From: Endomychus coccineus
Lineage: Eukaryota; Arthropoda; Insecta; Coleoptera; Endomychidae
Assembly: GCA_958510875.1 (NCBI GenBank)
Contig: CAUEHT010000003.1
Span: 558,001 to 622,000, forward strand
Direction of reading: 5' to 3'
Length of the DNA: 64,000 nucleotides
The position numbers and the translations under genes were made by a program. Shown piece by piece: positions 10,183-20,539 of the stretch. The notes under the pieces are model-generated. The model had not been told where the DNA came from, did no database searches, and saw only the letters and a list, made by a program, of their open reading frames with translations. Position 1 is the first letter of the stretch. The number at the start of each line of letters is the position of its first letter.

Positions 10183-11212
10183 CTTTATAACTGTGATGAA
10201 TTTGTCTTACACCTGGTTTTTGTTCAATTACCCCTGCCTCTATCAATTCTTCTATTATAGAGATTATCTCATTATGGTTACCTGCATACGAGGATGCAAC
10301 AAGAAGTCTCAGTCTATCCACAATTTCGTTAACGTCATCCCAATAAACATATTCGATAGGTTTCTCGTTATATTCAAGCATATCATTTTTGATATATGCA
10401 CTTCCAGTGTATGTTTTGGCTCTGGGTTTTTTCATGGAATTAATCAATGGTTTCAGTACATGTTTGTATTTCACTGTGTATCTTATTCGATCAGCTGGAT
10501 CGTTATTACGTCTATGGGCATTTCCATCATTTGACTGTAATTTTTCCCATCTTCCACAGTGTAAGTATCAGGTAGAACATCTGTAAAATATCAAATTATA
10601 CAGTCCTGTGGTACCTTTGAACTGAGTACCCTTGATAATTATATTACTCTCACTATCAATTTCTATAGGTTGATTACCCATGAACCATTTGTCTAAAGTT
10701 GAATTATATTGCAATCCCATTCTATCATCGTATTTCTTGACATCATCATCCAATAGGAATCCTTCCAAGTAATAACGTGCTAATGTGGGGTATTGTTGCA
10801 GAAACTCCTCTGTAGCCGCTGCATTATCTTTCTTATGTTTTCTGAATTCTTCACGAATCTGATCGATAGTAGGTTCGGGTGTAAACACATCCTCCTCAGT
10901 ATCTTGGGGGTTATATACGAATTCTTCACCTTCAGTTACAATATTTGGGATTGGTATGTTCTCCATTTGTGTTGCTGTAGAAACAATACTTTTAGGTTTA
11001 ACCAATGAATTTTGTTTGATTATTTCAGCATTTTTCGCAATTTCCTCCAGAGGTTTAGATACATTCCTGAACATATTATCTAGAATCTCATCATTTTCAG
11101 CTTTACCCAATTTCACAGCCATATATTTTTTCCTCACAACGTTTGCTAACTCCCAAATTTTTTTCTTCAATTGTTGTTTTTCTTTAAGCGTGTTACTCAC
11201 ACCCACGTCCAT
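10166..11212 (-). pseudogene. DUF8207-like Polinton protein, frameshifted (Mav-B)
   Basis: The gene starts MDVGVSNTLKEKQQL at 11212 and ends at 10166. It is broken around 10475-10570, where short deletions relative to the intact Mav-E copy (56940-58004) change frame twice. The conserved part includes LDKWFMGNQPIEIDSESNII and GTTGLYNLIF, the signature I associate with the DUF8207 proteins of insect Polintons. Function unknown. The N-terminal third is lysine-rich and helical. It sits between ATPase and fibre genes, 42 bp after the ATPase stop. Confidence 0.75.
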
Positions 11213-11254
11213 GCTGAGCGGGTTGTCTATTTCAAATGAAAGTATATATACATG

Positions 11255-11980
11255 TTAGATGTATATATAACTATCAAAACCTTTGCGATAACGTCCTTTG
11301 TTCATATCACAGTCTTTGTTTATCATAAGGAATCCATATTTATCTTTCCAACATACGCTACATATGTCTTTGAATTTTTCGAGTGACATGTCGGTACTTA
11401 CATGATCGGTGAATATATGTTTCAAATTGAGCTCATCCTGTTTGAAAATAATCAAGCAATTGGCATTGTCGCGCAATCCATGTTTTGGACATTTAGCAAA
11501 AGACTGGCAAAGATAGAAACTATCAATTGAGTTGTGTCTCCCTCTTGAAAAATAAGCACGAATTTTCTGCTGTTTTCCAAACATCACGTCATCGAATATT
11601 ATTATCGAATTAGGCCTCGCTTCTGTGGGGTCTATGACCTCATCACTTTCGGTACAAGGAAAATATCCAAGCCCCTCAATTTTCTTCAATGTCTCCTTTA
11701 GTAACTGGTATTTTGGTTGGTGTAAAGACTTTGAATATATGTACACGTTTTCAAATTTCAGGCCGTTAGCATCCAACAATAGAGATAACATCACATTTGT
11801 TTTCCCACAATTACTTGGACCACAGATTATTGTTCGTAGAGTATTAGGCAGCAGAGAGCTGTGACGTTGTGGTTGTTCAACATTCTCATTGCTTGATCCT
11901 AAGTTCATAATACTCAACGAGTCTTTTTGCTTAACAATCTTCATCATGCCTGAAGGCGATTCGAAATCATACTGAAACAT
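11255..11980 (-). CDS. Genome-packaging ATPase, FtsK/HerA/A32 type (Mav-B)
   Basis: A 241-residue P-loop ATPase that would pump DNA into the capsid. Walker A is GPSNCGKTN (about residues 54-62) and the Walker B-like strand is SIIIFDDVMF (about 124-133). SRGRHNSIDSFYLCQSFAKC follows and matches the sensor region of A32-like packaging ATPases. The C-terminus CDMNKGRYRKGFDSYIYI is shared by the other copies. First gene of the block, preceded by TATA box 11998-12005 and the CACGTG array. Both Walker motifs are intact here and in Mav-F, unlike the Mav-D, Mav-E and Mav-A copies. Confidence 0.9.
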   Translation of the reverse strand: MFQYDFESPSGMMKIVKQKDSLSIMNLGSSNENVEQPQRHSSLLPNTLRTIICGPSNCGKTNVMLSLLLDANGLKFENVYIYSKSLHQPKYQLLKETLKKIEGLGYFPCTESDEVIDPTEARPNSIIIFDDVMFGKQQKIRAYFSRGRHNSIDSFYLCQSFAKCPKHGLRDNANCLIIFKQDELNLKHIFTDHVSTDMSLEKFKDICSVCWKDKYGFLMINKDCDMNKGRYRKGFDSYIYI

Positions 11981-11997
11981 ATGTTAATAAGCATTTG

Positions 11998-12005
11998 TTT
12001 ATATA
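11998..12005 (-). promoter_or_regulatory. TATA box of Mav-B ATPase gene
   Basis: TATATAAA in the block CTAGTATATAAACAAATGC on the minus strand, 17 bp from the ATPase ATG. The block is conserved in Mav-A (16329-16336), Mav-D (near 30411-30418), Mav-E and Mav-F (47233-47240). Confidence 0.6.
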
Positions 12006-12101
12006 CTAGTTGATGATGTTATATTGTGTATGTCTGATCACGCGGTTAGGTACTTCTACGCCTCTCTCAAAATCAGGTTTCAAATACATGTTAAATAGGT
12101 A

Positions 12102-12662
12102 TGAATGTTGAAACACGTGTCTGAATGTTGAAACACGTGTCTAAAACACGTGTCTGAAAGCTGAAACACGTGTCTGAAAGCTGAAACACGTGTCTGAATG
12201 TTGAAACACGTGTCTGAAACACGTGTCTGAAAGCTGAAACACGTGTCTGAAACACGTGTCTGAATGTTGAAACACGTGTCTGAATGTTGAAACACGTGTC
12301 TGAAACACGTGTCTGAATGCTGAAACACGTGTCTGAATGCTGAAACACGTGTCTGAATGTTGAAACACGTGTCTGAATGCTGAAACACGTGTCTGAATGT
12401 TGAAACACGTGTCTGAATGTTGAAACACGTGTCTGAAACACGTGTCTGAATGTTGAAACACGTGTCTGAATGTTGAAACACGTGTCTGAAACACGTGTCT
12501 GAAAGCTGAAACACGTGTCTGAAAGCTGAAACACGTGTCTGAATGTTGAAACACGTGTCTGAATGTTGAAACACGTGTCTGAAACACGTGTCTGAAAGCT
12601 GAAACACGTGTCTGAAAGCTGAAACACGTGTCTGAATGTTGAAACACGTGTCTGAATGTTAA
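12102..12662 (-). repeat. CACGTG tandem array of Mav-B
   Basis: About 30 copies of the palindrome ACACGTGT in two unit types on the plus strand: 20 bp (AAACACGTGTCTGAATGTTG or ...AAGCTG) and 13 bp (AAACACGTGTCTG). All three minus-strand frames are open through it, which is a property of the repeat and not evidence for a protein. CACGTG is the E-box bound by bHLH-ZIP factors; enhancer activity is inference. Confidence 0.9.
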
Positions 12663-12734
12663 AGCATGTGTTGAATCATGCGATAAAACATGTGCATGAA
12701 TGTATTACAAACATTATGATTATTCACATTTTAT

Positions 12735-13215
12735 TCCTCATTAGTCCATCATAGTTCGTGAACGATGATGACGTCATCATCGTTCGTAAACTATGGTCGC
12801 CGGGTTGAATCAGTTACTGTCATTGGCTTGAAGCAGTGACGTCATCATCGTTCGTGAACGATGGTCGCCGGATTGAATCAGTTACTGTCATTGGCTTGAA
12901 GCAGTGACGTCATCATCGTTCGTGAACGATGGTCGCCGGATTGAATCAGTTACTGTCATTGGCTTGAAGCAGTGACGTTTTCATCGTTCGTGAACTATGA
13001 TCGCCGGGTTGAATCAGTTACTGTCATTGGCTTGAAGCAGTGACGTCATCATCGTTCGTAAACTATGATCGCCGGATTGAATCAGTTGCTGTCATTGGCT
13101 TGAAGCAGTGACGTCATCATCGTTCGTGAACTATGATCGCCGGGTTGAATCAGTTACTGTCATTGGCTTGAAGCAGTGACGTCATCATCGTTCGTAAACT
13201 ATGATCGCCGGATCT
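12735..13215 (-). repeat. 68-bp tandem array of Mav-B, with TGACGTCA in most units
   Basis: Seven or so units of 68 bp. Each holds GTGACGTCATCATCGTTCG, ACTATGATCGCCGG and TTGAATCAGTTACTGTCATTGG. TGACGTCA is a perfect CRE/ATF palindrome, and CGTTCGTGAACG is another near-palindrome. The same unit forms arrays at 22440-22650 and 46335-46865. The array lies between the CACGTG array and the right terminal repeat. Confidence 0.85.
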
Positions 13216-13321
13216 TCAATTCAATAAAACACCACTTACTCGTCAAATCCTTATGTATTCCGATACACATAAAGCTGATGTTCTCACCCACCCCAATTTG
13301 TATGCATCATATTGATTTTCC

Positions 13322-16303
13322 CTACATCAGCGGTAAATATTCTCTCTTATCTCGAGTGTTGAAGCCGATAAAGTTGTCACATTCAGAATAACGAATATTC
13401 ATTGATATCAATTCGTTGAAGCTTCTTTCTTCATGTGGGTTATCAATCTCAAACTTGAAGAATCTCAAATAAATCCACAGGTAATAATAGTCAAACATAT
13501 TCATTTAGACCCGACCAACACATAGGCCCTCGTAGGCTCGCAAATGATAACAATGTTGCATACAAAATAGCTTTAGGTTAGTTACATGGGAAATATCGAT
13601 ATTCTCAAATAAGAGGTAATAAAAGCGAGGTAATTTCTACAGCAGATATTTAACCTCAAAGATTCATCTGTTCAATGTTTGAGTCCTCATCGAACCATCA
13701 TAGTTCGTGAACGATGATGCCAGGCTGTTTAATCACGTGCTAAACAAGTGTCTGAATGTTGATAAAGATCGCTTATGAAGATACTATAGCTCTACTCAAT
13801 GTTCAGACTATTATGAAGCATGTGTTTGAATGTCATATAGAATAGCGCTTATGAAGATATTCATATGATTATGTAAACCCGTGAACAAAAAATGTGTTTA
13901 TCATTATAATCTTTTACGCGAACGTATGGAGTTTGTAAAAGTCGTGCTGGTGAAGGAAAATAGTACAGATTGCTAATGGAGATATTTATATAATTATTAT
14001 TGGTATTTTATTCCTCATCAGCCCATCATAGTTCGTGAACGATGATGCCAGGCTGTTGAATCACGTGCTAAACAAGTGTCTGAATGTTGATAATGATCGC
14101 TTATGAAGAAAGATACTATAGCTCTACTCAATATTCAGACTTTTATGAAGCATGTCATATAGATTAGCGCTTATGAAGATATTCATATGATCATTATCCA
14201 CATCTATTCCTCATCATAGTTCTACCTCTTGGGGTGGTTGGGGAAATGAGTTCGATCTCTATAAAACTCCCTCGCATATATGTTTCCCATTGAAATTGAT
14301 TGAATTTTATAAAAAGCTAACTATCCTATGAAGAAATGTGTGTGTCGATGAAAAATGTTTTATTAGTATATTTTTGCATACCGAAAAAATTATATTAGCA
14401 CATCTATATGTTTAAGATGATTGAAATGTATTTTGTTATATAGCAATCGAGCTGTACAGACAGTTCGAATAATCATCGTGATGTGTAACACCGCTTCGTC
14501 TAGATTCTGTATAGGTATTGGGCTACACCCAGCAGCAGCTAGATTTCGGATCATATTATGCGATTTACAATCAATATGATTCGAATATATACATACTACA
14601 TGTGTGATTTAAAATAAAGTATTCTCATCGCGTTTGAAGGTGATCGGCGTATCTTTCTTATCTCTCTCGAACCAGCTGTAGCTCTACCGCAAAATCTGAT
14701 AGTGAATATTGTTCAACCTGCGACATAAACTTATTTGATTTATATCGGATAATTTATGAAACATACATGAATGAATATTATAGCGAATTATGTTTACTTC
14801 GGAACTAATTTTGGAAAAACATTTTATATATTCATATTACTTTCGGATAACTTATGAAACTACTTTAACATTGAAGGATCGCTCGCATCATTACGATAAT
14901 TCCAAGTTGAATACATTGCTGTTGGACATGATTTAGCACGACCTTATCGCACAAGTAAGCTAATGATACATACTTATAATATTATAACGAATTTTGTACT
15001 CGCTAGTTCTAATCAAGCAAAAAGTCCTTAGATGATTTAATAGTTATTTCTGCAAACGCTTCATAATATCGCTATTATGAGAAGCAGCATTTTTGTAAAC
15101 TATCGCATGTTAGATGTTATGACCCCTTATTGAAGACTTGTGGGGGCAGACAATGCGCTGCGTACGATATCATTATAACTCAGACAAAACCCTGCGACTA
15201 ACGGCATGTACAAACAACCCCACATTTCATTGAAGGCTCCTGCAAGGTAGATACCTCGCTGAAGACCTGCGTGATAGACATCATTATACCTGCACACTCT
15301 GTATAACCTCACATACACACCTGTCTCGTTGGAGATCGCGCCAGCTTCATTCAAATTCACATGACTAACGTCATACATAAACAATCTGTATAACCTCACA
15401 TTCCATACCCCATTGAAGTCTCCCAACTCCATTTTTTATACTAAAAATAATTTCCATATATGTTTAAGATGATTGAAATCGCATTTTGTAATATAGCAAT
15501 CAAGTAAGGTACAGACAGCTTGAATAAAACGTTTTTGAAAGTAATTTCCTTATAAACATCGCGTTTGAGAGAGATGCAGAAGACATCATTTCTATACTAT
15601 ATATAACATTCCATCTATGCATTCAAGGAACAGCAGCCCTCCCATGATACCTCCGATGAATGCCCGGTCTCTTTCAAAAATCACGTGACTGACGATATGT
15701 ACAAACAACACTATTTCAAAACCCTAGGACTATGAAGCCTCACATTTCATACCTCGCTTCATGACATACCTGCATGACTAACGTCATGTAAAACAATTAC
15801 CTGCATCATATAGACTGCAATATACTCGCACTCAGACCGGATACCCTGCGGTTATATCTACAACATTAAAATCGCTTGTTCTCAATTCCTCCATAGCTGA
15901 GCGGTTAAGGAACCGGCTTTGGATTTCATTTCTCGGGTTCGATTCCCGTGTGTAGAAAAAAAATATTTTGATGCTGCTTTACATTGAAGTTCTCCCTAAC
16001 CTCACATATTGCTTGCTGTCTACCTTGAACGATCTTGTATATACATCCTGATTACCACTACTCGGTCTCCATCATACAACCATAGCAGAAGGGCCCCTAG
16101 CGGTCAGAGACCACACCCTAACCGTCTACCCGGTAACACCTAGATGTTAGAGGCGAGACCACACCGTCTACCCAGGCCGGTAATACAGGGTCAGTACTTA
16201 CCGATACCTGTCTGGGCATACCGCGCATGCACGAGTGTATCACTGGTTGCCTACATCTGATAAGGCTCTCTGTCTGGCGGGCCAAAGTGTCCCGATACCT
16301 ACT
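13322..16303 (-). repeat. Mav-B right TIR
   Basis: Inverse of 3861-6777. It carries the same landmarks: the 60-codon frame at 13322-13504, GACGTTAGTCATG repeats around 15130-15430, one tRNA-like unit and the outer GC-richer block ending CCCGATACCTACT. No gene is supported. Confidence 0.8.
15887..15956 (+). repeat. tRNA-like unit, Mav-B right TIR
   Basis: TCCTCCATAGCTGAGCGG then GGGTTCGATTCCCGTG, a partner of 4131-4196. A-box and B-box spacing is tRNA-like; the arms are imperfect. Confidence 0.55.
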
Positions 16304-16309
16304 CACACA
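16304..16309. repeat. Mav-B target-site duplication, right (CACACA)
   Basis: Second copy of the TSD, immediately followed by ATATAACATCATCAACTAG, the resumed Mav-A ATPase promoter. Confidence 0.85.
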
Positions 16310-16343
16310 ATATAACATCATCAACTAGTATATAAACAAATGC
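16310..16343 (+). promoter_or_regulatory. Core promoter of Mav-A ATPase stranded between Mav-B and Mav-C
   Basis: The TATA box TATATAAA is at 16329-16336, followed by CAAATGC. The last six bases AAATGC (16338-16343) are the left Mav-C TSD. The continuation TTATAAACATATGTTTCAG is at 34034 on the other side of Mav-C. Confidence 0.85.
16338..16343. repeat. Mav-C target-site duplication, left (AAATGC)
   Basis: AAATGC precedes the terminus AGTAGATGTGCTAGGACAG and recurs at 34028-34033. The homologous uninterrupted site at 47242-47247 in Mav-F has a single AAATGC. Confidence 0.9.
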
Positions 16344-17250
16344 AGTAGATGTGCTAGGACAGTTCTCCACCATAATCGACCTTTTTTGCATGTAAATCTC
16401 CATAAGGCAATCTAAGGTTCATTTTAGCGAAAACTATCCATTCCATGGTCATCCACAATCGCGCATACGCAGTCATAGAAGTATATGGTTCACCAATCGA
16501 TGGTATATGGTTTGGTAATCTATGGTGCACCCGACTATGCTCTATGGTTCAACAATCGATGGACAGGTAGGCTATGGTTTGGTAATCTATGATTCCTCCA
16601 ACTATGGTCTGGAAAATCTATGTTTTTTCCAATCTGCAGTCTGTGAACTAGTCATCTGTGTACTCGCATTCTACTGAAATGAATATTTTGTTATCCTACA
16701 GCGGATTCGAACCCGAGAAATTAATTCCAAAGTTAGGCGGCTTAACCGCCCAGCTATGGAGGACTTGAATTAATCAATTTAAATGTAGTATATAACCTGA
16801 GTCACTCCTACTGAAATGAATTTTTGTTCTACACCAGATTGGAACCCGAGAAATAAATTCCAAAGTCAACGCTTTAACCGCTCAGCTATGAAGGACTTGA
16901 GAATGAGTAATTTTAATGTAGTATATATAATCCGAGTCAACTGTACTGAAAAATGAATTTTGGCCTACACCTGATTCGAACCCGGGAAATAAATTCCAAA
17001 ATCGACGCCTTAACCGCTGAGCTATGGAGGACATGATAACAATCGTCTTCAATGTAGTAGATATAGCTCCGGTGCACCCTAGGTTTGTCACGTGGGTCTA
17101 GCCTAATGTCACCTGTTTCATTTTGATTATAGGTAAAGGTGAGCCTAACCTCATTCATAATAAGTTTAAATCGAAAGAATGTGATTTTTGTGTCACACAA
17201 TTAGTTTGAAAGTTGAAAATAGTAATTCTGGACACGTGCTTCAATATTCA
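16344..17250 (+). repeat. Mav-C left TIR, about 0.9 kb
   Basis: Inverse of 33135-34027, recognised from the terminus, the CAATCGATGG/TATGGTTTGG repeats, three tRNA-like units and GAAAGTTGAAAATAGTAATTC at the inner end. No gene; the open frames 16882-17091 and 16937-17200 are inside tRNA-like units. Confidence 0.85.
16693..17031 (-). repeat. Array of three tRNA-like units, Mav-C left TIR
   Basis: Units at about 16693-16763, 16828-16894 and 16962-17031, spaced about 135 bp. On the minus strand each has TCCTCCATAGCT..GCGGTTAA, TTTGGAATT and GGGTTCGAATC, then a GTGTAGGA-type end that pairs with the first bases as a 7-bp acceptor stem with about one mismatch. D and anticodon arms pair weakly. They look tRNA-derived, possibly serving as internal Pol III promoters. 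The inverse array is at 33340-33678. Confidence 0.65.
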
Positions 17251-18326
17251 AAAAGCATGTCATTCAAAATATCAGTAATTGCATTGATGGGTCGAATTGA
17301 ATACACATCGTACAAAATTAATAATCTAATTCTATAAAATGAAAAAAATAGTTATGATATCACACATATTTTATTTACGATTCAGAATAATCTCTCTTTC
17401 TATAGAGAGTTCAGTAAAGGTCAAGAAGCGATATGAATATGATAAATCCAAATTATTAATAGAAAATAATTCTAACATCTCATATCCATATTTGTTTAAT
17501 CTGTGTGTGTGTGTGTGTGCTGCTATTCACCTTCTCGTGGTCTTCGATATGTTTGTCTACGAAAAAAGTGGACGCTTGCGATTCCGGATAGAAATCGTGT
17601 TAACGAGGCCTTTTATGTGTGCGAGCATGTATAACGAAAAAAGAGAAGTTATTTTTGAGGTGAGTAATACATTTTGACAAGAGTAAAAACAAGCCCCTCT
17701 ATATGACAATTTTTACGTAAGTAAGTATTTAGAGGATATATCCCCCTCCTAATTTCTCATTTATTGTTATTTATAATTCTTTCTAGCAAATGCGATATAT
17801 TTCATAAGTTTAGTTTAGTTATCGCTGGAAATATTTTTCCCTCGAGAATTTCACCCATGTTTTAACACATCCAATTCATTTTTTATTTATTTACGTTTCT
17901 TGTATCCATATCAACAGAGAACATTTATCAGATTCAGTATAATTTCCTTATGATCCACCGTTACATATCGTTCGAGAGTTTTTATAAACAAACTCCTCTA
18001 TTTAACAATTTTTACGTAAGTAAGCATTTAGAGGATATATCCCCCCTGTATTTTCAAGTGATATTTTATCATTCAATGTTAGGTTTTATAAAATAGTTTA
18101 TAGATGTATGAAATTATCAAAACACTTTCTATATCTTCCTTTATCGAAAGCATATACATAGGGAAAATCAAAAAATATAGACTTCTTGAGAAATTATTTA
18201 TTGTTATTATTATTATTATAAGAGGGAAAAAGATTCAATACAAAAATATTAATCTTCAAAATATCATTTGTAAAATACATAAAATCATATAAACAATCAA
18301 TATAAAAAACTTCATCACTTGATTCT
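17251..18326. other. Mav-C spacer downstream of MCP, no clear gene
   Basis: AT-rich. It contains an imperfect duplication of about 45 bp around ACGTAAGTAAGTATTTAGAG (17715 and 18012) and a short GT run near 17505. An open frame at 17339-17677 (112 codons, ATG start) has no recognisable domain and crosses the GT run; I treat it as unlikely to be real. Confidence 0.5.
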
Positions 18327-19529
18327 TCACACTAAACTCCGAACTAATCCGTTAATCGGGGAATACTCCACGATACGATCGTTTATGATGATACAATAAG
18401 CGCGGGTGTTTTTAGGAAAATTCAGGATACTTTCCATCTCTAGTTTAACGTCAACTGTTGATGACTTTATAGCATCGTTCTGTTTCGAGCAATCAATCAC
18501 GAAAATTGCTTTGTTCTTGAATGCTACATAATCTAGCATCGGTTCGCTCATAATTTTATTCGAAAATGATTTCTGGAAATCATAGTACATCTGGTACGCT
18601 TCCACGTATTGTTGATCGTTGAAATTCATTTTCATTGCTTCATATGGATAACATTCTGAATTCAAGAATAATTTTACATTTAGCAAGTTTATATTATCGA
18701 AATATGTACTTTGCTCAACAGGATTATTTTTTCGATCAGTTTGGAAAGCTAGAATCACATATCTGGGGCGTTCCAAATTCATTGATGTTTTAACAACCCA
18801 AATGTCTCGAGTGCTCTCCTTCATCAACGGATTTTCATGCAGATCCCAACTACGGAATGGAATCAAAATAGGCTTCTCAACACTCAAATTCCCCAACATT
18901 TGGAATTTAACTTGGTCGTTTGGAAACACATGTCGCACTTTTAATGCTATCGTCTTCACATTTATTTTAGCCCTCTTCGTACCTGTGCTATTGGTATAAC
19001 AATCGTTATCGGTTCGAGACCTTATCAAGCGCAGCTTATGTTTACCACTCAAAACTCTGTTATAGTCAATGAATAGGCCTAGTAGAAAATTCAGAGGTAT
19101 CCATACATTGATTTTATTATTGTAGACTGAACTCATTGCATCCTTATATGACCATCCAGAAATAGCTAGAGGTACAGATTCGTGTTCGGCATATGTTAGA
19201 TAAGCTCTGATGGTGCTGACAATACCAGGATCGCGTACTTTGTCTATCTCTTTCCCATTCAATTCATAACTGATATATTCAAAGAGAAACGCTCCAAAAT
19301 TATTAGTTAGGGTACATTCACCATCACCACTTGCTTCTGGCTGGAATTCTGCCTCGATGAATAAAGCAGACGAGGCTAAATCTACCAACACATCTTGTTG
19401 ATTGATTAATATCTCAATTTCAACGCTGTAGCCGAAAGATGTTGTATGTGGATAGTAGGTGTGAATTTCTTCTCGAATGATGTCTTCATTGAAGTTTGGT
19501 TCGTTGAATATTTGAAGTTTTTCGGACAT
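18327..19529 (-). CDS. Major capsid protein, double jelly-roll type (Mav-C)
   Basis: The 400-residue core starting MSEKLQIFNEPNFNEDII is nearly identical to the Mav-B and Mav-D copies, with the family blocks LNFLLGLFIDYN, IPFRSWDLHENP, LNSECYPYEAMKMNF and AYCIIINDRIVEYSP. Here the frame stays open 101 codons upstream, because TTACATG lacks one A relative to TTACAATG in the other copies, so the upstream small protein is fused in frame. The ATG at MSEK is the conserved start. It shows conservative substitutions spread through the protein, a sign that it comes from a somewhat different lineage than the Mav-B/Mav-D pair. Confidence 0.88.
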   Translation of the reverse strand: MSEKLQIFNEPNFNEDIIREEIHTYYPHTTSFGYSVEIEILINQQDVLVDLASSALFIEAEFQPEASGDGECTLTNNFGAFLFEYISYELNGKEIDKVRDPGIVSTIRAYLTYAEHESVPLAISGWSYKDAMSSVYNNKINVWIPLNFLLGLFIDYNRVLSGKHKLRLIRSRTDNDCYTNSTGTKRAKINVKTIALKVRHVFPNDQVKFQMLGNLSVEKPILIPFRSWDLHENPLMKESTRDIWVVKTSMNLERPRYVILAFQTDRKNNPVEQSTYFDNINLLNVKLFLNSECYPYEAMKMNFNDQQYVEAYQMYYDFQKSFSNKIMSEPMLDYVAFKNKAIFVIDCSKQNDAIKSSTVDVKLEMESILNFPKNTRAYCIIINDRIVEYSPINGLVRSLV

Positions 19530-19712
19530 GTAACCAAGGGACTTCAAAAAATTTATATTTTCCAATGATAGTGCTGCAGCAACCTTCTCCCTTGAACTCG
19601 TTGTAGATAATGACTGATGGTCAATATGAAGATGTCTTTTATTGCTGAAATCTAAACCCAAGTCTTCCAGTGACGTCGGCTGTAACAACCTTCTCAGATG
19701 AAATCTTTTCAT
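19530..19712 (-). CDS. Small protein segment fused in frame to Mav-C MCP
   Basis: A 61-codon segment starting MKRFHLRRLLQPTS at 19712 and ending LENINFLKSLGY directly before MSEK of the MCP. Mav-C shows it uninterrupted, whereas Mav-B and Mav-D have a stop near LRRLQ and Mav-F a later start. The basic arginine-rich beginning suits a nucleic-acid-associated virion peptide, but that is inference. It could be translated as an N-terminal extension of the capsid protein or be a separate gene that lost its stop. Confidence 0.4.
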
Positions 19713-19744
19713 ATAATGATTGCTGGTGAGTATCGGATTATTAT

Positions 19745-20488
19745 TTATTGTTGGAAGCCATAATCTCTTGCGATCTTTTTCAACTCCAACCGTATAATGA
19801 TTTCTTCTCCACGAAAATTTAATCGTTTCCAATTCTGATCTGAAATATGCAGTGTGATGTTATCGAAGGACGTCTTGTTGATTATCGGTAGATAAATAAG
19901 ATTCTTCGGCTCTATATCAATGGAAAACACAGGTGGTACAAGAGGTGGAAACTCGTATATCGTACGAGCTAACTTATTGTTATAATATGCTCCTGCGGTT
20001 AAGTTACACTCCACTCTAATAGTTTGAACTTTGATTATGTTTATAGGTTGGTCAGATACATGTACTCTACGAGATGTCAATTTCTTTTTGCTGAATCCCA
20101 GCAGTTCGCTTATACTATCTTTAGGAATAAAATTTACTTCAAAATCACTCTTTAGTTCTGTGTGTAGAGTGTTGTTGTTAGATTTTATTGATAATTTACG
20201 GGCACGTTCTTCTTGCTTCACTCCTATCCCACAAACTGCACTTTGTATGAAATCCTCGATGTCTGTCGACTCGTAGGACCCTGTATGTATAGTTACTTCT
20301 TCTTCCTCACCCTTCACATTTTTATAATAAAATTTATTAAGACCTTCTTCAATGTTCGGAATGCTATTGTACGTATGCAAACCAACAAGTGCAATAGAAT
20401 AATTTGAATATGGATCTAGTTCTATTGGTGGGTGGAAATCTACAGACAAGCGGGAGCTCTTACCCGTGATAGTGAACGTCTGAGACAT
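19745..20488 (-). CDS. Penton-like minor capsid protein (Mav-C)
   Basis: 247 residues starting MSQTFTITGKSSRLSVDF, the same family as 8527-9270. The frame is intact. Distinctive differences from Mav-B include FPPLVPPVFSIDIEP and QNWKRLNFRGEE. The TATA block lies about 30 bp upstream. It is followed 32 bp downstream by the small-protein/MCP frame and preceded 51 bp upstream by the protease stop. Confidence 0.85.
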   Translation of the reverse strand: MSQTFTITGKSSRLSVDFHPPIELDPYSNYSIALVGLHTYNSIPNIEEGLNKFYYKNVKGEEEEVTIHTGSYESTDIEDFIQSAVCGIGVKQEERARKLSIKSNNNTLHTELKSDFEVNFIPKDSISELLGFSKKKLTSRRVHVSDQPINIIKVQTIRVECNLTAGAYYNNKLARTIYEFPPLVPPVFSIDIEPKNLIYLPIINKTSFDNITLHISDQNWKRLNFRGEEIIIRLELKKIARDYGFQQ

Positions 20489-20539
20489 GATTGATGAAAA
20501 CTTTATCAACAATGTATTTATATACTAATAAATAAAATT

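Larger units (their letters stand above)
3861..16303. mobile_element. Mav-B, complete non-autonomous Maverick/Polinton
   Basis: The element is 12,443 bp. It begins AGTAGGTATCGGGACAC, ends with the inverse, and is flanked by CACACA. Long terminal inverted repeats (about 2.9 kb) enclose a minus-strand block in transcription order: ATPase, DUF8207-like, fibre-like, integrase remnant, protease tail, penton and MCP. ATPase, fibre, penton and MCP are open; DUF8207 is frameshifted; integrase, PLA2 and protease are deleted. A CACGTG array and a 68-bp array lie upstream of the ATPase. It is inserted in the ATPase promoter of Mav-A. Confidence 0.9.

Noticed and set aside
10103..10534. Plus-strand frames antisense to the fibre, DUF8207 and ATPase genes (also 28499-28927, 48664-49143, 57579-58028)
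   Set aside because: Recurring antisense shadows of conserved coding regions; no start context or domain.
12080..12647. Three overlapping 168-178 codon frames of Phe/Gln/His/Thr/Cys repeats
   Set aside because: They are open in all frames because of the 20-bp/13-bp CACGTG repeat; no start context or family, and the matching arrays elsewhere do not keep frames.
12735..13215. CRISPR array
   Set aside because: Units are contiguous 68-bp satellites without unique spacers, in a eukaryotic mobile element; no cas genes.
16693..17031. Functional tRNA gene cluster
   Set aside because: A and B boxes and an acceptor-like stem are present, but the D and anticodon arms do not pair and units differ at would-be anticodons.
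17339..17677. 112-codon frame in the Mav-C spacer
   Set aside because: No recognisable domain, and it crosses a GT microsatellite.
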